Below are positions 1-13,502 of a stretch of 64,000 nucleotides of DNA, piece after piece. Location: contig CM036658.1 in NCBI GenBank assembly GCA_020746105.1, forward strand, positions 9,594,689-9,658,688, read 5' to 3'. The translations under genes were made by a program, and so were the position numbers. Positions within the stretch are counted from its first letter, which is position 1. Every line of letters starts with the position of its first letter. The notes beneath the pieces were generated by a model that did no database searches, was not told the DNA's origin, and saw nothing but the letters and a program-made list of their open reading frames with translations. This DNA is from Trogon surrucura. Its lineage: Eukaryota > Chordata > Aves > Trogoniformes > Trogonidae.

Positions 1-3000
1 TGAAAATATGAAGATTTTTTTAATTATTTTTTTTGCAATAGGCTTCCAATGTTAAGAGTTCTCTATGATTTAATTTTTTTTTAAATTTATAACAGGTTCA
101 CAGATCCTTAATTTGGTGCATAAGGAACAGACTTGATTTTCAGGAGCTGCAGGTTGACCAATGTTCCTGAGCTTCTTTTTTTTTTCACCAGGGAACAAGT
201 CACAATAAAAACATAAGGACTACACTTATTTACGTCTCATAATGACTAAGGAACTTAAGGTATATATATTTAGCACAAGGTATTGTATATCTCTCATTGA
301 AAAAAAAGAGAAAAAAAACCCTTCACCCACCCAAAAAAAAAAAACCAAACAAAAAACCCCTCTGAGTTTTCTTGAAACACCAACTTTGTGGATATTCCAT
401 GAAGTAAATTAATATTCATGCACTGTGACTTGAGGCAAACCTCTAGGGTTAAAGATGACTCAGGATCTAATTCTGTTGTATGCAATATTCTCTTTTATTA
501 AAAGCATTTGCTATAAATAGTTTGATTTAAAACCTACAACAAAATTTATTATACCTTTCTAGTTAAAGTTTTTAAGAAGACTTGATTAATGTTGTACTAC
601 ATTAATTTGTTTTTAAGTCTGATCTCTTTGCATTTATAGAGCAACTTATGTATTCTTATTTTTTTATAATTAAGGAACAATAGAAGAGAGGAATGTTTGC
701 AGGAAACCTAAAAAAATATGGGGTCTCCTCTGTGCAAACATAGAGTGAAGATTTAACAGAATTCTCTTCATGTCTTGTTTCTCCCTTTAAAGTTCTTCTC
801 TCTGTCTTGTCACCCTGATGGGGTGAACAGTCTTGTCTAACTGTTGCATTAAGTTCCAGAAAGCCCAGGGCTTTTATGGAATATTCCGGATGAAAACAAC
901 TGAACTATTGATGACACTGGCTTTGGGGATTCAAAAGTGAATTGGGACTTCTGCTCTCTGACAGTGTCCTGTAGGACATAGGAATATCACTCAAGTATTT
1001 TGTTTCTTTGTTCCTCAGCTATAACATGAGGAAAACAGAAAAGTTTTGTTTTAATTTGCAATGCATCTGAAGTGCTTAGTTCCTACATAAGTGAAGGCAA
1101 TACCAAGCACTTAGATAAAGTTTCAAATCTAACATTTAAGTGTGAAGAGATATTAGCCCTATGGTATTTAAATGAAAACATAAAAATAGTTTTAATAGAA
1201 ATCCCAAAGTGCTTAGCAAAGGTGATTTCTATTTACTTTCTTCTTTATTTGAATATATTTTTAAATGTTGGAGGGAAAGAATTCCCTCTGGACTGTGAAG
1301 GGCCAATTATTACTCCTGGTGAGATCCAACAAGGTTTATGAGAAGCCTTGCTTCTCACAGCGGCAAGACATTGCTTACTAGGGCGTTTCTTCTCTGCTAC
1401 AGGCTGAAGGTCCTGAATCAGAGGATTAGGGCAGTAAATGCCAGGAGGTGATGCTGGTCAATTAACCTCTGCAGGTACATGTTTTGTCCCGCTTTACTTC
1501 TGCCAGACACTGCATATAAACTGAATTTAGCCGTGAGCCTTTAGTCAGAAAGGTCTCCTCCTTTTCAGAGGGGCTTATGACAGCTCATCAAGACCTGCAA
1601 GTCTTCCTGGAGACACAGAGACCAACTGATCTGTCCATATAAGCTGGTCAACAAACTCAAGGAAGCTGCAAGGACAGTTCATCTCCTCCCAGAACAGGCA
1701 CCTTCACCTGTTCTTACAAAGCATCTCACACACCCCATTGACTGTACTGACCAGATCTGCACTAACTACATGAAATAAAATGAACAGCTCACATGCGAAC
1801 ACCTATACTGTAGATATTTGTGATTAAATGAGTTGAAAGCCAGTCTTGGGATGAGCTAGTTTTTCTGTGCTTCAGAGAGATTTTCAGAAAGAAAAAAAAA
1901 AATAGTCTTACTTTGTGAGTTTTCAGTATTTGATTTTAATCCATAAACTCAAATGTGGATATAAACTTTTCTTATCAGAGGTAAAGGTTAGAGGAGAACT
2001 TGAACATGAGTGGTTGGCTTCCTAAAGGAATTCCCTAACTGCAGAAACTAGCCTAAGTGATCCTGAATTCATTATCCTGAATTATATCAGAAAATTGTCC
2101 CAAGGAATGTTGAAAAAAAAAAAAAGCAGAAAGAGTGACTTTTGTTTTGACTTACACTCTTTTTCTTTTGTAAACTGTATTTAACTGAAGGTGTCTTGGC
2201 TAGTTTTATCTCTCCTTATTAAATGATCGTGTATCTTCACCATCACCAAAATACCTGGGGAGGTCATTTTTGTGTTTGCTGCTACAAAGTTCCTCACAAG
2301 TTAAATTCTTTGCCTCACTCTTATTCATCTCACAGAAAATGAGAAATAAAAGCCATATGACTTCAGGCAAATCCGCTAGTTGTTGGACTGTATTTCTGCT
2401 GTAGTTTCCTAAAGCAGATCAATAAACAGTTGCTGGTAGCGCAGATTTCTGTAAAGTATGAAATAAAAAAGAATTACTATTTTCAGTTCATAGCATGACC
2501 TCATTTTCTTGTCAAATTAACTTTTAAGTCTTGTGATTATTTTATGATACTATTTTTTAATCCTTTTAGTCTATAATATGGATTTGATAGACAATATGCT
2601 GATAGAAGTGAGAGATGTACTCAAAAATTGTAATTAATGTAGTCCAATGAAGTTTCCTTCTTCTCTATTTTCTGGAATAGAGAAAGGATTCATTTTTTTT
2701 GTCTCATTTCTTTTTTGCAGCTGAAGTATGGTTCTTTTGAATCCATAAAAGTGAAGGCAGCAAGGCTGGCAGGGTGGCAGGGAGGGAGGGCCCAGGGCCA
2801 GACAACACTGAATAGGTGTAACCAGTGGACTCAGGTTGGGAAGCTGGGAGGATAGAACGTATTTAGGCTGTAAGGCCATAAATAGACATTTCAGTGGAAT
2901 GTGAAACAGGTGAAAGTCTTTGAAGAATGACACTTTGATGTTCTAATTAAAGAGCTTTCAGGACTTCCTTGGGAAACTAAGAAAGTGCCTTCTTTCATTT

Positions 3001-4768
3001 CATGTTGATTTAAAAAATATTCTTGATGATTCAAACCCAATCTGAGCAATCCTCTATCTCCCTTTTTATGATATTCTTGGTGTTTCTTACAGAAGGGTTA
3101 ATTTGCTCAAGGTTTGTATCTCTGGTTTTCATTTGTCAGAAGTTAGGATTCCTAACAGTTTCATTGTTACAGTCCTGTGCTCTGAGAAAGTTCTTAAGTG
3201 GTGTCCTGAAGACAGCACATATTTTGCCCTTTCTTCAGATTTATCTGCACATATACACAAACTAATGGCAACCCAAAAACCTGATGCCAGCTAAGAAATT
3301 AGGAGTTTTAGACATGAAGAGGTGGATCCACCACAGTGTAGCCCTGTATACTTATACATGCATTTCTCTTGTAAACATTATGTCAGCAAACATGCAGCTG
3401 TTAGGCAAGGATGACATTTATATTAAATTGTCCAAAAATTATTGAGTTGGTGACTTAAATCCAGGAAGCTCACACAGACAATGTATGATAAAATAAACAC
3501 TCTTAAAACTGCAGCATCCTAGAAATGTCCTAAGCACTTTCAACTCACAGGCAGACACTTCAAGAAGATGTGAAACTACCAGTGATGAAAAGAGGAGTCA
3601 GGCATGGCTTGGTTTACGTGATCCTCCTACCCATAAATTGAGTTGTAGTCCCCAGGAGTCCTCAACAGATGAAACAAATGTGAATTTCAGGAAGTGTGCA
3701 GTCCCTGAACAAAGATTTTTTTCTAAGCAGGATTTTCAAAGCTTTTTCAAGGATCACAGATTCCCTGAAGAGACAAAAGAGACGTAAAATAAAGCCTTTT
3801 ATTTTCACCCATGTATCAAAATGAGAAAGCTTTATTAAGCTTTCCAACTGTGAATATCTGCAATTAAAATGTTCAGCTGAAGTAAATTCTCAGACTATAA
3901 GAAGTGGAGATATGACATTTATATGAAAAATGGATCTGATCCAAATCACTAAACATTATCTGGCTTTAATTCTTCATGATAGTACATGATTGTATGTTTT
4001 TCTTGCTACTTTATGATAAAAGACACAGTATATTTCTTTTGACTCTAACTCAAGTGACAGGAAAGTGCAAAGTTTCTTACTCTTAAGTAAATTTCCAGTG
4101 TTCATCCATGCAGTGAAAACATCACCTTGGAAACTCCCTTTTTCTTTCCCTCGAATGTTATGCCTCTAGCTAAGGCAGGATCACACCCTTTAGAAAACCA
4201 ATTGAATATCTCTTTACTGAAAAATCAATGCTGCGACATAGTGTATCTTTACCTTACATTAATCTCTCCATATGCATCCCAAGTGAAAACAAAGAGGCAT
4301 TCCCTGTTGTTAAATATTTAACAGGTCACTTTGAAAAAATGTCTCTGTGCATATCCCCTTCACAGGAGAATTCCAACTGTTTCCTGACAGATAAATAAAT
4401 GTAAGCAAATATAGTAAAACTTTGGCATTTTAGGACAAGTGGACCTATGTCATTCATCTCTGAGTTTTAAAGTTCCTCTCAGATTGCTCACTGCCTCAGT
4501 GATGGCAGTTTGCAGAATGTACTCACAATATCCTTGTATTCTTTTGGCTTCCTGACATGGAGATTACATGAAATAACTGTCATGAACATTCATTCAGAAT
4601 CATCATCTCAGAAACTTGACTATTTGCTTTTAGAATCTTAACTTCTCTGTCACCAGTAGTGCACCGGAAAGTGTGTTTCAGAGCTGATTTATACAGTATT
4701 TGCAAATTGTTTCTTGTTTCTGCTTCCTGATAACAATTTGCTGTTTCTTTATTTCTGTTTACAAGAGA
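1..4768. other. AT-rich unique sequence, no gene recognised
   Basis: I see no transposon end, RNA gene or convincing coding exon here. The open frames are under 100 codons, overlap each other and resemble no family I know. Short A- or T-runs are frequent (near 175-185, 300-355, 1890 and 2110). A G-rich patch lies near 2760-2815. This looks like ordinary intergenic or intronic avian DNA. Very old repeats could be missed by eye. Confidence 0.6.
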
Positions 4769-4950
4769 GAATCATAGAATCATAGAATGGCCTGGGCTGG
4801 AAGGGACCTTAGAGATCATTTTAATCCAACCTCCCTGTTGTGAGCAGGGACGCCACCACTCGACTAGGTCAGGCAACACGTGAGAACTGAACAGGAATCG
4901 AACCCGCGACCCTTGGTGTTTCAAGCACCACGCTCAACCCACTGAGCTAA
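4769..4950 (-). mobile_element. tRNA-headed SINE with CR1 tail (TguSINE1-like), copy 1
   Basis: Read on the minus strand, the element begins with a tRNA-like head. Its A box (TAGCTCAGTGG) complements 4939-4949 and its B box (GGTTCGATTCC) complements 4894-4904. The anticodon stem-loop is recognisable, and the body most resembles tRNA-Ile, although the loop reads CTTGAAA. After a short linker it runs into a CR1 3' end that finishes in the repeated ATTCTATG tail (4770-4790). The first few tRNA bases (GGCCGG) are missing here but present in the copy near 26.8 kb. The family is known: TguSINE1 in songbirds is described as a tRNA-Ile/CR1-X fusion. The SINE encodes no protein and must have relied on CR1 reverse transcriptase. 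Any pol III activity today is unknown. Confidence 0.85.
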
Positions 4951-7020
4951 AATATAGTTTATACAGTTTCTCTGTTAGTTTTATACATGTCAAGGACCTC
5001 TACCATTTCTTGTTTCAGTTATTTCTCTTCCAGGTTGAAGTAACCTCATAAATTTAACTATTCTTAATTTTTTGTTGTTTTTGTTTTCCCATCGTGGTTT
5101 CATGCCTCTAAAAATGCTTGCAATCCTTTTGTGTTCTCTTTATAGTTCTGCTGTAACCTTCTTCAGATGTTGGGACAAGAGCTGCATACGATATCCAAAA
5201 CAGGGTCACAGATTCATGGAGCTGTCTAATCATGTTTTCTGTTGTGTTCTCTGCTTCTTTCTAAGAATAGTAAGAAGTCCAGTTAACTGTTTTTGACTGC
5301 TGTCAGACAGACAACTACCAGGCAGAGAACTGTTGCACTGACTCCTGACACCACAGCTTACTACTGACTCTTCATTGACAAATTGTATGTGCAGACCTAG
5401 AACTATTTTTACAATATATACATTATTTTTCCTTTACTGAAAATGAAATTTACCTGCTACCTAGCCTCCATTAGATGACCTTCCCATAACTTTTTAACTA
5501 ATAACTAATACTAATTGAATAACTAATATTAAATTTTTTTTGGTGTCCTGCAGAACTTGGCATAAGTAGTGAACCCTGTCATTGTTTTCTTTCTGGTTTG
5601 GAATAAGTTCGAAGTGGAACAATCCCTGCAAAATTGTTCTTGTACAGCTCTATGACTACACTTAACAGTTGTGACTAACAGTGTGTCATACACCATAAAC
5701 TGTGGTGTTACTCATTTACATTCCTGAAGGTCAATGATATGATTTTTAAGACTGAGAAACTTGCAGAAGCCAAGTGTCTTTCCAGTGTGCAATGAAGAAT
5801 CTGATTTGCTGAGCAGTTTTCTAGGCAGAAAGAGTGGCTGAAGTGCTCACCCTTGAGCCATTCCAACAATCGAGCTCCACTGGAGATATGGGAGCTGTAG
5901 GCAAAGAGGCTGGTGGCACTGCTCTGCACCACCAGCCCTGCAATGGCATGGGAGAAACTGCATGTATAAGGAGAAAGCAGTCTTCTCCTAAGACTCCAGC
6001 AGGTTCTATTTCCTAGAAAGAAAAGAGGAGATAAGCTTCATGAAGCAATGTGAGAGTAGAGAATGGGTATCCACTGAAACTACTGAAATAAATTAATACA
6101 CAACTAATTAAGAATTTTAAATAATTTTGATTTCCTTCCACTTTCCTCCTCTGCTGGCATTAAGTGTGTAGTTTTTCACCTCTGAAAAAAAAACCCACAA
6201 AACCACCAAAACCCACATCTTTTACTGAAAATGTTGCATTGGGTGATATTTGATTGGCAAGTAGTTAATTATATAATAACAATGGCTTAGCCACAGCTAA
6301 TAAGTGTAAACACTTATAAAAGGCAAAACCCCACCTGAAATTGAGAGGATTTTAAAAAGGTTTCATTCTAGACAGAGAAGATTGCATGACTGGTGCCCAA
6401 GAAGAAGAAGATGAAGAACTCCAAGCTCCACAGTAAACCTACACATGCTTTAGACTGCAATCTCTGGTCACCTAATTATTTTCATGTGATATATATTTAA
6501 TACATATGTCTTAGTAGAGAGTATTAAAAGGTAAAGAGTATTTGTACAGAATATTAAAAACCGGGAGAAACAGAAGGAAATTAAATATCTCACTCTGAAA
6601 CGAAATCAGGAGGAGATTATTCAAAACAATCAAAACTCTTCAGTTCCTCAGACACTAGCAGTGACAAATTTGTTTGTAAATTCATTTAGGTCTTCATCTA
6701 TGTACCTCTCCTCACTGAAATGGTCTTGATTTACATGGTTCACTGAAGTTGAGCACCTATGCTTAGTGACTTAAGCTGTGAATTCAAATGGATGTGGCTT
6801 ACCTTAGCATCTGTAGCAGTTAACATGTAACTGTACTGACCTGCTCCTTGGGAAGCAACTCACTTCATGTCTTCTCAAGAGTCTAGACTGAGCTAACTTC
6901 TCCTAGCCTGTTATGTCCAAGCAGTTACAACTCTGTTGCACCTAAATTACAACTTTGAGGGTTAGAACCCTCCTCCAGATTGTTACATGACAAATCACAC
7001 CATTCATAATATGGGTCAAG
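4951..7020. other. Unique sequence, no gene recognised
   Basis: AT-rich sequence with short unrelated open frames only. A small AAGAAG-type purine run sits near 6400-6418. I found no transposon ends or RNA genes. Confidence 0.55.
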
Positions 7021-7761
7021 GAATCATAGAACGTAGGGTTTGGAAGGGACTTTTAGAGATCATCCAGTCCAACCCCCCTACCAGAGCAGGTTCCCCTAGG
7101 GTAGCCACACAGGAGCGCATCCAGGTGGGTTTTGAAAGTCTCCAGAGAAGGAGACTCCACAACCTCTCTGGGCAGCCTGTGCCAGGGCTTCGTCACCCTC
7201 ACAGTAAAGAAGTTTCTCTTCATGTTGAGGTGGAACTTCCAGTATTCTCACTTAAACTCACATTTCTTGTTCTGTTGCTGGGCACCACTGAGAAGAGATT
7301 GTCTCCTTCCTGTTGACACCCACCCTTCAGATATTTCTATACATTAATAAGGTCCCCTCTCAGCTGTCTCCTTTCAAGGCTAAACAGCCCCAGTTCTCTC
7401 AGTCTCTCTGCACAGGAGAGATGTTCAAGTCCCTTGATCACCCTCGTAGCTCTCCGTTGGACTCTCTCCAGTAGATCCCTGTCTCTACTGGAGAGCCCAA
7501 AACTGGACACAGTATTCCAGGTGTGGTCTCACCAGGGCAGAGCAGAGGGGGAGGAAAACCTCCCTAGACCTGCTGGACACACTTTTCTTAATGCCCCCCA
7601 GGATCCCACTGGCCCTCGTGGCCACAAGGGCACATTGTTGTCCCATGGGCAACTCACTACCCACTAGGACTCCAGGGTCTTTCTCCATGGGGCTGCTTTA
7701 GAGCAGGACATCCCCTAATCTGTCCTGGTGCCTGCTCCCTAGATGCAGGACTCTACACTTG
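7021..7761 (-). mobile_element. CR1 LINE 3' fragment
   Basis: On the minus strand this is the C-terminal part of CR1 ORF2 plus the short 3' UTR. The 3' end lies at 7021 with a degraded tail. The typical words follow, such as the complement of a LERVQ-type stretch and of a VLGCI..S..ASRS-type stretch further 5'. The frame is broken several times, so it is a dead, 5'-truncated copy of about 740 bp against roughly 4.5 kb for a full CR1. Similarity stops near 7761, inside ORF2. The 3' UTR phrase about an 'agagcagg' block matches the copies at 16.6 and 40.4 kb, so those three belong to related subfamilies. Confidence 0.92.
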
Positions 7762-10700
7762 AAACATGACTTATGGTTAGTCATGCCAGTCCATGCACAG
7801 AACCATTACTAGTCCAATTACAGTGATGATGATCATTTTAGTTTGAGCTATAGTCAGGTGGAATGACATATTAAAAAAAAAAAAAAAAAAGAAATTACTA
7901 CCTCTTTTTCTCTCTCTTTTGCGGTAGTTTCCCTTCCCAAGCCCCTCTGTGTTCCCAGTGTGACAACTTCATCTTGGAGATGGAGAGGGAAAAAGGGAGA
8001 ATTTGCACTGTCACCAGCATCCTGAGTCCTTTAACGGAAGAGTTTGAAGTGCATGAAGGCACTATCAGTCTTGTCTTTCTGGAGTCCTTTTTTTTGCTTG
8101 CTAAAATGTTATTCTTGTTCCTCTTTTATTGGTATATCATCAGAATTTAATAAACACCAGTTCTGAACTGGTGTTCATGAGAATTTACTACACACTGTGT
8201 TTTATCTTAAATGTACTAGCTTCTTGCTGTTCCTAAAAAAAAAAAAAAATTACCCATCTCACAAAGCTCAGTTCCTCTGCTTAAGATCAGTGACCCGCCA
8301 TCACTTTAAGGTCTCTTGTGTCATCCTGTGCCCTCATGTTCAAGACCTTTGCTATCATTCAGTGTCTCTAACTCTTCAGAGTTCCGTTTTGATTCCAAAC
8401 TCATAGGTAATTAATTCTACACTGAAAAGCCACTCACTATTAGCAGCTATTAGACACAGAACTAGACAATTTTGCTACTGTGCCTACTTCTTGTACAGTC
8501 CTACTACACTAAGTAAAAGTTAAAAAAAAAAAACAGACTGTAGCAAAAAGGGAAAAAAAAAAGTTTCTCTTCATCTGTTGATACTCTTTTTTTTCCATGT
8601 CACAGAGATGTTTTGGCTGCAGTCTGCTGCAATATGATGAGAAATTATAACATGCGATGCAACACCAAATGGAAAGAAATGTAGTCAATTCCCTGCAGAG
8701 TCTAGCAGGAGAGATTTAAGCATTAAAAATACAAGTTTTGCAAGGGTTTGCTTTTCATTTCTTGAGTCTGTGCTATCTCTGTTCCCTAATGAACTGCAGA
8801 GTAAAAACACTAAGTAGTCTGAGCATTCTTAAATATGTGAGCAACATGAAAACTCTGCAGGTCTTCTTATCAGAAGGAGTGGTCTGTCCTGTTGGAGTGA
8901 ACCAGAACTTTTTCCCATTTTTAACATGGTTGCAAAGAATAACTGATCCACAGTCTCCTTTTCAGTGGCATGGTCTCAGCCACTTCAATGAGCCTTCTGT
9001 GCTACTGACATTTCTTTGCTAGCCCAAGAAGAGAAGACGATCGTGACCAGCCATGTCTCAAGACAAACAGTGGAAATGTCAATGCTTTTCTGCTGGCCTG
9101 TGGGACTTCAAGTGACACTTTCCTCAAGAAACTTTCCAAGTAATACTTCTTTGACCATTTTACATTATTTTAATAATTTTTCTTGTAATTGATTAATGGC
9201 TGAAATGTTACTTCTGTTCTTTTCTTCCTTCTCAATATATATATCAAGGCATTTATACTTAGAATGAATAGTAAAGGAATGGAAAGTGACTTTTTTTAAT
9301 ATTTGAACTACAATAGATGTTGAAGGCTGTTGTTTTGGCCTAAAAATTCACATGACAGAAATAATTTACACTTCTGGATTAGATGGAACAAAACAAACGG
9401 TTAAAATTTTTATCAACCTAGTTTTTATTGATGAGCTCAAAGACTTCGTTTTCCTTCAGTCTGATGTTAAACTTTCCTTTAACTAAAGAAATTGTACTAT
9501 ATGCCAGCATGATGTATTTAAAGTTAATGACAGATTTTATGGCACAGGAATACATGGTAGTTCTGTCATATACCTTAGAATATTATTAATATTAAGGATT
9601 TTAACATCTTCATATTTATGATTTATCCTTCTATTAATAGATTATCCTTATTTTTCATTTTATATTGCTTCCTAATTTGTGTGAGAGCACTAGGTCATAA
9701 AGTACTCAACTCAATGTTCTTTTAGATTGTTTTAAAGCTTTAACCTCTGTGATTTTTAACTGAAATCCAGTTTCCTATACTTACACCATGAGAAAAAACA
9801 TTTCTATTTGGACCTAAAAGGCCTGATTTTTCATGTTACTGGATTAATAACTAGGCTTTTTCACAGTGAATGTGAGTTAATTGCAAGAATATAAATAATA
9901 TAAGCTTCTACTTTCCTTATATTGGTACGTTGTTCCTGTTGTCCTCACCAAGAATTCTGTTTAGGCAACTATGGCAAATTAATTTCACAAATACATAGGG
10001 AATGACTCACTGGTGTGTGAAATTGGACATGATTTTACCTGCCAGTTCTTGGATTTTATAGTTTAAATTTATTACATTGAAAAATTTTATCTGTCACTGA
10101 ATGTTGGCAGATGTTGCCAGAGGAGACTTTTGTGGAGTCAGCAGTAAAGTTAAACATCTGTTTTAAAAGTATAGCTATTAAAGTAAACCAAGTACTCTCT
10201 AGCCATCTTCCAGTTTTGAAAGATGACCTTTACCTTACAATAACCTCTTTGGCATCAGTGATGTCTCTTCCTGAAGCCTTTACTGAGCAAAGCAGTTCAG
10301 TCAGTACTTGAAGAATTAATTGCTGAGTTGACTCAAACTCCAGATGATGTGGAACTGCTGTAGTTAAAGGCAGTATATTTGGGGACTCTTCTCTTTTAAA
10401 ACTAAATACCAACAACAATAAATAATGCTGTGCCAGTTATTGAAAAACTTACCCAAAACTCTACTTGTCTCAGATTAGGAGAGCTGAAAACAAGAGATGT
10501 TACGTGGAAATTTTACATGTGGAAGTCAAGAGGAACAAGAGCAAAACATGGCTCCCAGAAAGCAGAAAACTGGGTGTAGACCTTGCCTAGTGTGACCAGT
10601 TCATTGATGGTGACTGGTTGCTCAGGGTGGGTGATCAGGACCTTGGTGGGTCTGTGGAGGCTGCTCTGACAGTTTAGGAGCTGTCATGTACAGTGAGGCA

Positions 10701-11607
10701 ATTAGATTGGACAAGATGAACCTGTTAGCCTGAGTAGTGAATAAAGAGTGCTTAGGACCTCCAGGAAAAAGGATGGTAGCACACAGATGAGGAATTTTGT
10801 ACCAGGGATGGTTATGAGAACAATAGCCACCTCCCCCATATATTTAGATAGTTCCCGTCTGTTGCTGATTGTCTTAATGATAGAGCAGATGAAGAGAAAA
10901 ATCTTAACCAGTCCTCTAAAGGAGAAAGTTAAAAACGAGACCCACTAAAACCCCATAATATTTAAGCTTAAAATGCTGTTTGAACTAAGAGGATGGGTTT
11001 GTTCTTCTGACAGGAGAGTGGTTGAAATGAAGCACAGGGGTTCATGGAAGAGGTTTACGGAGATGATATCTTGCTGCAGTGCTCTGTGCTACAATACATG
11101 ATGTAAGACTTTACGAAGGAGAGTTGTTCCTTAGTATCTTGCATGCATCCCACTCTATAGTAGATGTCACATTAAAGGTCTGAAGAAGCTCCTGGGGCAC
11201 AGAGGGCCTTTTTAAAGGCAAGGAAAAGTAGAGGGTGACAGTTGGAATACATGATCACAAAGATCAGTGACATCAGAGAAAAATGCAAGGTGAGGTCAGG
11301 CTGGGAGCAAAGCTGGCAGACTTTCTGAGATAGATTAAAAAAAAACAAAGCAGAGGAACTGCAGTGTTCGGCATCAGATGACAACCCTGCCATAATAAGC
11401 ACCTGGGATACTTTTCAGGGAATAAGTGGGATAGTGTTACCTGGAAGAGAATCTTACATGGATGATCAAGTGAATGTGTTCAGTGACGTTGTCTACAAAA
11501 GGATTATATTGGGTGCAAGACTATAACAGAAACAGTTCACAATGTTATCCTCGTGGTGGATGTCCTCATGTTAATTACTGAGATGGTACTGATCCTGTGA
11601 TCAGAGC
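7762..11607. other. Unique sequence, no gene recognised
   Basis: This interval contains an A-run of 18 at 7873-7890, other short A/T runs (8235, 8525), and scattered short open frames with no recognisable product. The segment 10.5-11.6 kb is a little richer in G and lower in T-runs, and might hide an old repeat that I cannot name. Confidence 0.5.
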
Positions 11608-11808
11608 CATAGAATCACAGAATTATCCCAGAATCATAGAATAGTTTGAGTTGGAAGACACCTTAAAGATGGCCTATTTCCAACCTTCTTGCTATAGGCA
11701 GGGACAACTCCCACTAGACCAGGTTGCTCAAAGCCTCTTTAAGTGTGGTCTTGAACACTGCCAGCAATGAGGCATCCACAACTTCTCTAGACAACCCATT
11801 CCAGTGGC
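11608..11808 (-). mobile_element. Old CR1 LINE 3' end
   Basis: A short CR1 3' terminus on the minus strand: two imperfect tail units, then the 'ttggaagacacctt' block, then the start of the ORF2 C-terminal similarity (tctctagacaacccattccagtg). It is more diverged and gapped than most other copies in the window, so it is probably one of the older insertions. Only about 200 bp remain. Confidence 0.85.
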
Positions 11809-12843
11809 AGATATCATGACAGATATTAAATTCAAATGTTATCAAATAATAGCAGAGGGAGGTTTCAGCTATCTACAGAAAGAACACATCAACACCTTGA
11901 GTTGAGATGTGGAGAGAATTCTTGCATTCACTGAACACTCTTTAGAAAGGTAGTTTTGTCTTACCCTTTCTCAGTTTGCTCTGGAGTGTTTGTGAGACCA
12001 AGTTGGGACCAAATTCAAGACATTACAGCAGAGTTGTTCGGTAGTAGCAACTAGAGTACGACAGGTTCATTATGCAAGTAGAAAAGCAGGTTAAATGAAT
12101 CCTGCATGCAGATGTTTCCTTTTGCAAAAGTTAGCTACATAAAAATGAAGCAATTAGCAAAAGACAAACCAAGAAATTCCAATAGAAACCACGTAGATAA
12201 CATCTGGAGGCTAAAAAGGACCCAATAACCCTCCTTCCCCCCGTCTCTACTGGGAGCCTACTGCAGCTGTGCGCATTTAATAAACACAAGCAGTAAAAAA
12301 TATAAAATGCTTAAGAGATCAATGGGAAAAATGAACAGGTGTTAAGCCTGACATTAAAGAAATGTTTAATCCATGAAGTGTGACCAAAGGAAAACAAGCA
12401 AATAATGTGTTTTAAAAGATATCTATAGAGCACCTGGATTTAAAGACATAGGTGAGAGCCTCCAAAGTGACAGTCTTTGTATTAAACACATGAGAGTAGA
12501 GATCTCAGTTTGAGACAGCTATGGTAAGTGTTAGATCCCCGAAAAATCAGAGATCTGGTAACGAAATAACAGGAGAGATGGCTGTAAAAATATGTTGTCT
12601 CCCAGATGTTTTGAAAATTCAGGTATAAGCCTGATTTACAGGTGCAGGGAGCTGTCCACTCGCCCACGAGACCCTAGGAGTACAAGGTTCATGCCATGTA
12701 CTGAAGACTGATTTCAGTTGCTAGACATGGAAATAAGATCCACCATGTTTATCTTGTTACAAGGTAGTCTAAGAGTTTCTTACACTCTGCCTTCATAGTC
12801 CCATCTCCAGCCCCAGAACAGGGCACCTTAACTAGAAATAAAG
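11809..12843. other. Unique sequence, no gene recognised
   Basis: No repeats or coding features were recognised between two CR1 copies. Confidence 0.5.
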
Positions 12844-13502
12844 AGAATCATAGAATCACAGCATCACAGAACTTTTGAGCCTGGAAAAGACCTATGAGAT
12901 CGTCAAGTTCAGCCCGTGTCCCCACACCATGGCATCAGCTAGACCATGGCATTAAGTGCCACATTCAGCCTCTCCTTAAACACTTCCAGGGACAGTGGCT
13001 CCATCACTTCCCTGGGCAGTGCATCCCAGTGCCTGAGTACCCTCTCTGTCAAGAAGTGCTTCCTGAGATCCAACCTAAACCTCCCCTGATGCAGTTTCAG
13101 GCTGTGCCTTCTCGTCCTGTCACTAGTTGCCCAGGAGAAGAGCCCGACTGCCACCTGACTACAACCTCCCTTCAGGGAGTTGTAGAGAGTGAGAAGGTGC
13201 CCCCTGAGTCTCCTTTTTTTCCAGGCTAAAAAACCACAGCTCCCTCAGTGTCTCCTCATGGGACTTTCCCTCTAGTCCCTTCACCAGTCTCGTTACTCTC
13301 CTCTGGACCTGTTCCAGCACCTCAATATCCTTCTTGAAACGAGGAGCCCAGAACTGCACACAATGTGTGCACCTCACCTTGAGGTGAGGCCTCACCAGTG
13401 CTGAGCACAGGGGCAGAATCACATCCCTGCTCCTGCTGGCCACACTGTTCCTGATGCCACTGGTTTTCTGGGCCACCTGGGCACACAGCTGGCTCATGTT
13501 TG
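12844..13502 (-). mobile_element. CR1 LINE 3' fragment with ORF2 remnant
   Basis: A minus-strand CR1 whose 3' tail begins at 12844. Frames of ORF2 are readable in pieces. At 13159-13502 one frame carries the [19 protein letters not shown] block and the LEQVQRR block of the CR1 ORF2 C-terminus, and at 12939-13154 another carries LDLRKHFLT and WDALPREVM. The pieces lie in different frames, so at least one frameshift separates them. A small near-palindrome (cctcaccttgaggtgagg, about 13374-13391) interrupts the usual sequence and looks like a local duplication. Similarity ends near 13502. The subfamily differs from that at 14.9 kb. Confidence 0.9.

Noticed and set aside
4894-4950. A genuine tRNA-Ile gene
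   Set aside because: The head lacks a closing acceptor stem, runs into a CR1 tail and occurs again at 26.9 kb in the same context. It is a SINE head.
5072-5296. Open frame with a hydrophobic start resembling a small secreted or membrane protein
   Set aside because: There is no start context, family resemblance or exon-like borders. T-rich sequence yields hydrophobic residues by default.
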